IMG/VR virus record: IMGVR_UViG_3300030430_004151
Span: 6,749-34,601 of that record
DNA: 27,853 nucleotides
From: a virus
Strand: one strand, 5' to 3'
The notes beneath the pieces were generated by a model that was not told the DNA's origin, did not search any database, and saw only the letters and a list, made by a program, of their open reading frames with translations. Of the stretch, positions 23,019 to 27,853 are shown one piece after another. Numbering within the stretch: the stretch's first letter is position 1; every line of letters starts with the position of its first letter. Both the position numbers and the translations under genes were made by a program.

Positions 23019-23906
23019 ATGACTATATCATTTAATGGACTTGGTAATGAAGGTCGTCTTGGCAATCAAATATTTCAATATGCTTTCATTCGTGGATTAG
23101 CTGCAAAAACAGGATACGATTGGATGATACCACCAGATGGATCTAGTCGTTTTGATAATTATGGTTTATTTGAATGCTTTGAATTGACTGGATGTAAACA
23201 AACTGGAGAAGGATCATTTCAAACATTAGAATGTAGAGATACTTTATTTCATCCAGAAATATTTACAGATGCAAGAGATAACATTAATTATTCTGGAACA
23301 TATCAAACAGAAAAATATTTTGAACATATTGATACTGAGATAAGAAAAGATTTAACTTTTCAAAAGGGTTACTTAGAACCCTGTCAAGAATTTATTGATA
23401 GTCTTGGTGGCAGAGATAATTGTATATTTCTACACGTACGTAGAGGAAATCCAAACATAACAGGAAGAAGAGGAGAAAAATGGTCATATCAAATGCTACA
23501 GGAGTATCATCCATTATGTAAGAAAGAATATTATATTGAAGCACTAAAAAAATTTCCAAAAGATAAAAATGTAATTATTGTTTCAGACCTTATTGATTGG
23601 TGTAAGAAACAAGATTGGTTGCAAGAGGATAGATTTTATTTTTCTGATTCTTCTTATGAAACTTTTGGTGATGGTGCAAGTGTTCCATATATTGATTTAT
23701 GTTTGATGTCATTATGTGGTGGCGGTATTATTGCTAACTCATCATTATCATGGTGGGGAGCGTGGTTACAAAATAATACTGGTAAAATAGTTGCTCCTGA
23801 TCCTTGGTATGGATCAGCAAATGCACATCTTGATACAAAAGATCTAATACCAGATAGATGGATAAAAATTCATAATGATCCTACACCAATTACTCCAGAA
23901 GAATGA
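23019..23906 (+). CDS. Glycosyltransferase GT11-like, copy 2
   Basis: 295 residues. EGRLGNQIFQYAFIRG is the N-terminal motif, IDLCLMSLCGGGIIANSSLS and WWGAW the C-terminal motif. The donor motif reads HVRRGN (139-144), with the final Asp of HxRRxD replaced by Asn and followed by an unusual Arg/Gly insert (PNITGRRGEKWSYQMLQEYH) absent from copy 3. Both arginines that grip the donor diphosphate are kept. Fold and family are clear; donor specificity is not. It forms a pair with the GT-A gene downstream (4-nt overlap), repeated in the next two genes. Confidence 0.88.
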   Translation: MTISFNGLGNEGRLGNQIFQYAFIRGLAAKTGYDWMIPPDGSSRFDNYGLFECFELTGCKQTGEGSFQTLECRDTLFHPEIFTDARDNINYSGTYQTEKYFEHIDTEIRKDLTFQKGYLEPCQEFIDSLGGRDNCIFLHVRRGNPNITGRRGEKWSYQMLQEYHPLCKKEYYIEALKKFPKDKNVIIVSDLIDWCKKQDWLQEDRFYFSDSSYETFGDGASVPYIDLCLMSLCGGGIIANSSLSWWGAWLQNNTGKIVAPDPWYGSANAHLDTKDLIPDRWIKIHNDPTPITPEE

Positions 23907-24703
23907 ATTTAACATTTCTAATTCCAGTTAAAATTGAATCAGAAGATCGTGTAAGAAATCTTACTACAGTATTGACGTATATACTGAATAAGTTTGATGC
24001 AAAAATTTTAGTTCAAGAACATGATAAAGTTCAAAGATTTAATGATCTTATTCTACCTAATATTCCTAAATCAGATAATATTGAATATACTTTTGATCTT
24101 CAAACAAATAATTATTTTCACAAAACCAAAATACTTAATGATCTTTTATTGAGATCTGATACTGAAGTTGTCTGCAACTATGATACTGATGTTCTTCTTC
24201 CAGAAAAAACATATACAGAAGCATATCGATTAATTAAGAGTAAACAATATGATGCTGTGTATCCATATGGTTGCGGTATTTACCAAAAAGCTGTAACATA
24301 TACACAGGAAACTTTTGAAAAGTTTTTAAATTCAGACTTAAATGTTCAGAGTTTGGATAAACATGCTAGAATACATAACTCAACTATTGGATGGTGTCAG
24401 TTTGTTCGTAGGGAAAATTACATTAAATCATTTATGATGAACGAAAATTTTCATGCATGGGGTCCTGAAGATTCTGAATTTTATTATCGATTGAGTGTGC
24501 TTGGTAATCGAATAGCTCGAATAAATGATTTTGTATATCACTTGGAACACTCAAGATCAAATGATTCTTGGTTTTCAAATCCTCTATGGAGAGAAAACAC
24601 ACAACTCTGGCATTGGATTCAATCTCAATCTGGAGAAACTTTTTTGAACTATTATCAAAATCAAGATTATTATAAAAGGAGATTGAAAGATGTTAGGTCT
24701 TAA
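23903..24703 (+). CDS. Glycosyltransferase, GT-A fold, copy 1
   Basis: 266 residues. The N-terminus (LTFLIPVKIESEDRVRNLTT) is the first GT-A strand and donor loop. YDTDVLLP (93-100) is the DxD motif (D94, D96) that binds the metal and nucleotide sugar. NFHAWGPEDSEFYYRLSVLG (182-201) with WGPED is the C-terminal acceptor/catalytic block of galactosyltransferase-like (GT7-type C-terminal) enzymes. It ends YHLEHSR. Family assignment beyond GT-A/GT2-like is uncertain. It is paralogous to the gene at 25493. No membrane segment. Confidence 0.8.
   Translation: MNLTFLIPVKIESEDRVRNLTTVLTYILNKFDAKILVQEHDKVQRFNDLILPNIPKSDNIEYTFDLQTNNYFHKTKILNDLLLRSDTEVVCNYDTDVLLPEKTYTEAYRLIKSKQYDAVYPYGCGIYQKAVTYTQETFEKFLNSDLNVQSLDKHARIHNSTIGWCQFVRRENYIKSFMMNENFHAWGPEDSEFYYRLSVLGNRIARINDFVYHLEHSRSNDSWFSNPLWRENTQLWHWIQSQSGETFLNYYQNQDYYKRRLKDVRS
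24676..24681 (+). promoter_or_regulatory. Strong Shine-Dalgarno AAGGAG for the third GT11 gene
   Basis: AAGGAG inside the end of the GT-A gene, 8 nt before the ATG at 24690, supporting this start despite a 14-nt overlap with the preceding gene. Confidence 0.6.
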
Positions 24704-25496
24704 TTATCTTGGAAAGATGGGACAACTTGGTAATCAAATGTTCCAATATGCAGCATTAAAAGGTATTGCTACTAAACATAATTATCAATGGTGTATTCCA
24801 AATCATAAACAAGTAGTTGATGATGGAATAGGAAACAAATTAAGAATCGAATTATTTGATTGTTTTAAATTAGAAAGTGTTCAAGCATTTGGAATGTTGC
24901 ATAATGGTCATGCACCTATTGTGCAAGAAAAACACTTTCATTTTGATAAAGATCTTCTTGAATTGTGTCCAGATGAAATTTCTTTGGTTGGATATTTTCA
25001 GTCTGAAAAATGGTTCAAACATATTGAAAAAGATATAAGAAAAGACTTCCAATTTCACGATGAAATTCTAAGTCCTTGTAAGGAGATGATAGAAGGAGTA
25101 ACTTCTCCAGTGGCAGTTCACATTCGAAGGGGTGATTTTATAATTAATTCTGCAAGACATCATAATTTATCTTTAGAATATTATGAGAAAGCATTAAAAC
25201 ATTTTGATAAAACTTCTACCATTATTGTATTTTCAGATGATCCAGATTGGTGTAAACAACAAAAAGTATTTGATGATGATCATATATTAGTTGCAGAAGG
25301 AAATACAAATTATGTTGATTTATGTTTGATGAGTTTATGTGAGGGACATATAATTGCAAACAGCACTTTTTCTTGGTGGGGAGCTTGGTTAGCAGATAGT
25401 CAAAAAGTTATAGCACCAAGTATATGGTTTGGTGAGGAACTCAAATCAGTAAATGATATTAAAGATCTTTATCCTAAATCATGGGAGGTTCTATGA
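24690..25496 (+). CDS. Glycosyltransferase GT11-like, copy 3 (canonical motif)
   Basis: 268 residues. GQLGNQMFQYAALKG (11-25) opens the fold; the donor motif HIRRGD (144-149) is the canonical HxRRxD, unlike copies 1 and 2; VDLCLMSLCEGHIIANSTFS and WWGAW close it. It would transfer L-fucose or a related GDP-sugar in alpha-1,2 linkage. It starts behind a strong AAGGAG inside the preceding gene. Its stop overlaps the next start by 4 nt (ATGA). Confidence 0.9.
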   Translation: MLGLNYLGKMGQLGNQMFQYAALKGIATKHNYQWCIPNHKQVVDDGIGNKLRIELFDCFKLESVQAFGMLHNGHAPIVQEKHFHFDKDLLELCPDEISLVGYFQSEKWFKHIEKDIRKDFQFHDEILSPCKEMIEGVTSPVAVHIRRGDFIINSARHHNLSLEYYEKALKHFDKTSTIIVFSDDPDWCKQQKVFDDDHILVAEGNTNYVDLCLMSLCEGHIIANSTFSWWGAWLADSQKVIAPSIWFGEELKSVNDIKDLYPKSWEVL

Positions 25497-26317
25497 AGAA
25501 AGATTTAAAAGATTGTACTTTTATTATTCCAATTCGTATTGAATCAACTGATAGACTTCGAAATGTAATTACTATTCTTTGTTATCTTAATTCTAATTTT
25601 GATACTAATATAATAGTAAAGGAAGTAGACAAAGAATCAGTATTCGATAAAGATGCATTACCACAAGTTGAAGAGTATTGTGGGGATGTTTCTAATATCA
25701 AATACATATTTGAAAAATCTGATGATCCAATATTTTTAAGAGAGAAAATTTTAAACGAAATGTTAGTTTTAACATCAACAAATGTTGTTGTTAATTATGA
25801 TTGTGATGTTGTATTTCCAGTAACATCTTACTTGGAAGCATATAGAAAGATTATGGAAAATGAAAGTGATATGGTTTATCCATATGGTGAAGGTCCTTGG
25901 CAATATAAAATTTTCTGTGATGATCAAATGGTATCAGACTTTTTAAATAATGATTATGATTTTAATATTCTAAAAAGAAAATCATATAACGACAATGCAG
26001 GAGAAGGATGGGTGCAGTTTATAAAAAGAGATGTTTACTTTGAAGCAGGTATGGAGAATGAAAATTTTATGGGATCTGCACCTGATGACTTTGAAAGAAG
26101 ATATAGATTTACAACTTTAGGATATAGAGTTGACAGAGTAAATGATTACATCTATCATTTAGAACATAGTCGAGGTATGAATTCTTATCCACAGTCTATG
26201 TCACAGCATCCATATTGGAAACATAACTGGGGATTATGGGAACAATTAAAAGAATATTCCAAAGAACAATTAATTGACTATTATTCAAAACAAGAATACT
26301 TGAACAAATATAATTAA
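25493..26317 (+). CDS. Glycosyltransferase, GT-A fold, copy 2
   Basis: 274 residues from ATG 25493, chosen for the ATGA overlap and GGGAGG just upstream; an ATG at 25481 adds four residues. It is paralogous to the gene at 23903: CTFIIPIRIESTDRLRNVIT, YDCDVVFP with D103-x-D105, GYRVDRVNDYIYHLEHSR. The catalytic block differs: GSAPDDFERRYRF replaces the HAWGPEDSEFYYRL of copy 1, so the Trp-Gly is lost and the acidic pair is Asp-Asp. The copies probably act on different acceptors. It overlaps the kinase gene by 1 nt. Confidence 0.8.
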   Translation: MKKDLKDCTFIIPIRIESTDRLRNVITILCYLNSNFDTNIIVKEVDKESVFDKDALPQVEEYCGDVSNIKYIFEKSDDPIFLREKILNEMLVLTSTNVVVNYDCDVVFPVTSYLEAYRKIMENESDMVYPYGEGPWQYKIFCDDQMVSDFLNNDYDFNILKRKSYNDNAGEGWVQFIKRDVYFEAGMENENFMGSAPDDFERRYRFTTLGYRVDRVNDYIYHLEHSRGMNSYPQSMSQHPYWKHNWGLWEQLKEYSKEQLIDYYSKQEYLNKYN

Positions 26318-27264
26318 TGTACGTTGCATCTTGCCCACTTCGAATCTCTTTGTTTGGAGGTTCTACAGATAACCCTTACTTTGTTGAGAAGTATGGTCGT
26401 GGTTCTGTGATTAGTTTTACATCCACATTAAAAACTTATGTCACTATTAGTCAGGATAAATTTGGTTTTAATAAAGACAAGCACAAATATATTATAAATT
26501 ATTCGAAGAGAGAAGAAGTTTCAAGTATTGATGATATACAGAATGAAGTAGTAAGAACAGTATTAAAGTATTATAATATGCCTCCTGTATTAGTCGCTTT
26601 AACAAGCGATGCGTATTCGCAAGGAAGTGGTTTAGCATCTTCTTCATCTTATACAATTAGTCTTATTAAAGCTTGTTGTTTATTTTTAGGCAAATCAATT
26701 ACAGATAGTGATGCCTGTAAACTTGCATATAATTTGGAAAGAACTTATAACCCTTATTGTGGGTATCAAGATCCATATGGTTGCGGTGTTGGTGGGTTTA
26801 AAAGGATTAATTTTATGGGCGATAACTCTATTACATATGAGTTTCTATCTACTGATATATTTAAGCACTATGATACTCATCTTGTCTTTACTGGTGTTAC
26901 GAGAAACTCGAAGAAAATCCTCAAAGATATTACAGAAAATTTAGATAAAATTAAACCACTTTTAAAGACTGCCGATACTGCATATGATGTTCTACAGTCA
27001 AATGATTATGAAAAATTTTTATATTTAATTGGAAAGAGCTGGCATCAGAAAAAAGAAACATCTTCTACGATTATGGAGAGTGATATTATAATAGAAATGG
27101 ATTATATATTAGAAAAAAATGAAACTGTATGTGCACATAAATTATGTGGTGCAGGTAATGGTGGATTCTTTTTAATATTTTCTGAAAAAGATACCTTGAA
27201 TATTCCACTTCATTGTGTTAAAATAGATATTGAGACATCGGGTGTATATGGTAAATCCATTTGA
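26317..27264 (+). CDS. hddA-like: GHMP kinase, D-glycero-D-manno-heptose 7-phosphate kinase-like
   Basis: 315 residues. PLRISLFGGSTDNP (7-20) is the N-terminal signature of heptose-7-phosphate kinases (HddA). GSGLASSSS (103-111) is the GHMP ATP-binding loop, and HKLCGAGNGGFFLIF (~280) the third motif. HddA phosphorylates heptose-7-P at C1 in the GDP-heptose route. The GmhA-like isomerase directly downstream supports heptose over other GHMP substrates such as fucose or mevalonate. Overlaps the next gene by 17 nt. Confidence 0.82.
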   Translation: MYVASCPLRISLFGGSTDNPYFVEKYGRGSVISFTSTLKTYVTISQDKFGFNKDKHKYIINYSKREEVSSIDDIQNEVVRTVLKYYNMPPVLVALTSDAYSQGSGLASSSSYTISLIKACCLFLGKSITDSDACKLAYNLERTYNPYCGYQDPYGCGVGGFKRINFMGDNSITYEFLSTDIFKHYDTHLVFTGVTRNSKKILKDITENLDKIKPLLKTADTAYDVLQSNDYEKFLYLIGKSWHQKKETSSTIMESDIIIEMDYILEKNETVCAHKLCGAGNGGFFLIFSEKDTLNIPLHCVKIDIETSGVYGKSI

Positions 27265-27754
27265 TGAATACATAGAGACTTTAAAATCTGCACATATGGA
27301 AGTTGAGTTCTTCAAGTTTCAGAAAGCATTTTATACTCACAATAGAATAATAGTATTGGGTAATGGTGGTAGCAACTCTGTTGCTTCTCATATATCTCAA
27401 GATTACATGAAGTTTCATAATAAGAAAGTTTCAATACTTTCTGATCCTTCTATGATCACAATGCTTACGAATGATTTTGGTTATGAGTTTGCATATCAAA
27501 AATTTTTAGAATATTATGTTGAGTCAGATACTCTTGTGATTATTATAAGTTCTGGCGGTGAATCACCAAATATGATTAACTGTTTGAACTGGTGTGAAAA
27601 AGAAAATATAGATTATGGAGTATTGACAGGATTCGAAGGTGATAATACAATAAGAACGGTTGCAAAAAATGCACTTTGGAATTACTATATTGATAGTAGT
27701 AACTATGGTGTGGTTGAGTGTGTACATCAAATTTTTCTTCATGGAGTTGTATGA
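27248..27754 (+). CDS. gmhA-like: SIS-domain phosphoheptose isomerase, GmhA-like
   Basis: 168 residues from ATG 27248; a TTG at 27230 and GTG at 27242 are in frame but less likely. IIVLGNGGSNSVASHISQDY (34-53) is the SIS sugar-phosphate-binding loop and IIISSGGESPNMI (98-110) the second loop. A late VVECVHQIFLHGV supplies the histidine expected near the GmhA active site. GmhA converts sedoheptulose-7-P to D-glycero-D-manno-heptose-7-P, the substrate for the kinase just upstream. The usual active-site Glu after the first loop appears as Asp (QDY), so activity is likely but not certain. It overlaps the HAD gene by 4 nt. Confidence 0.82.
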   Translation: MVNPFDEYIETLKSAHMEVEFFKFQKAFYTHNRIIVLGNGGSNSVASHISQDYMKFHNKKVSILSDPSMITMLTNDFGYEFAYQKFLEYYVESDTLVIIISSGGESPNMINCLNWCEKENIDYGVLTGFEGDNTIRTVAKNALWNYYIDSSNYGVVECVHQIFLHGVV

Positions 27755-27853
27755 ATTATTGTTTTGATTTGGATGGAACTATTTGTGATACTCCATTACG
27801 TAAAGAAGATTTAAAACCAGAATACTTAGAATCAGTACCATTTCCTTATATGG
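27751..27853 (+). CDS. HAD-family phosphatase, 3'-truncated by the window edge
   Basis: Only the first 34 codons are visible. MNYCFDLDGTICDTP is the HAD motif I DxDxT with nucleophile Asp6. It could be the heptose-1,7-bisphosphate phosphatase (GmhB) step that follows the isomerase and kinase, but short N-terminal sequence cannot separate that from a generic HAD hydrolase. The start overlaps the isomerase stop (ATGA). Confidence 0.7.
   Translation, partial: MNYCFDLDGTICDTPLRKEDLKPEYLESVPFPYM

Noticed and set aside
1-27853. tRNA genes and CRISPR arrays
   Set aside because: All gaps between genes are under about 100 bases and none shows a cloverleaf-like T-loop (GTTCRANYC) or regular repeats.

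Overview
The window is strongly AT-rich, almost fully coding and densely packed, with stop/start overlaps at most gene junctions. It looks like part of the genome of a marine T4-like myovirus of the cyanophage or pelagiphage kind. The evidence is a T4-type gp61 primase followed by class Ia ribonucleotide reductase (NrdA, NrdB) and a small PD-(D/E)XK nuclease, T4-type late promoters (TATAAATA), tail proteins with an S74 self-cleaving chaperone or glycine-rich repeats, a tryptophan-halogenase homologue and a 2OG-Fe(II) oxygenase. No photosynthesis gene is present, so the host (Prochlorococcus, Synechococcus or SAR11-like) cannot be fixed from this window.

Layout. (1) 1-6544, plus strand: a 5'-truncated nucleotidylyltransferase, a basic Lys/Ala/Gly protein behind a late promoter, a flavin halogenase homologue, a 64-aa amphipathic protein, a virion-type protein behind a perfect TATAAATA, two conserved hypotheticals (one a 523-aa basic multi-module protein), a coiled-coil protein with one membrane segment, and a cupin-like protein. 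(2) 6544-12271, plus strand: primase, nrdA, nrdB, two short genes, a nuclease and a 2OG-Fe(II) oxygenase. (3) 12277-14745, minus strand: the only leftward genes, a short S74 tail fibre followed directly by a polyglycine-rich adhesin-like protein. (4) 14746-16408, plus strand: a run of small genes (zinc-ribbon-like, coiled-coil, membrane, hypotheticals) with sigma-70-like promoters and a recurring CTAAATAA element. (5) 16405-27853, plus strand, running off the window: a nucleotide-sugar and glycosyltransferase cassette of 14 overlapping genes with a sigma-70-like promoter at 16740-16768, just inside its first gene boundary.

How the cassette may work. Phosphomannose-isomerase-like cupin, GDP-mannose 3,5-epimerase homologue, a second SDR epimerase, a nucleotide-sugar 6-dehydrogenase and NAD synthetase could supply sugar donors. 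A GHMP heptose-phosphate kinase, a GmhA-like isomerase and a HAD phosphatase look like most of the GDP-D-glycero-D-manno-heptose route. One GT10-like and three GT11-like fucosyltransferase-fold enzymes, two paralogous GT-A enzymes and an FkbM-like methyltransferase would then assemble or cap a glycan. Four fucosyltransferase-fold enzymes lie beside a GDP-mannose 3,5-epimerase, with no recognisable GDP-mannose 4,6-dehydratase in the window. This suggests a donor such as GDP-L-galactose, or a GDP-heptose derivative, instead of or as well as GDP-L-fucose. That is inference, and it is the most interesting hypothesis here. All functional calls rest on motifs read by eye; no database search was run.
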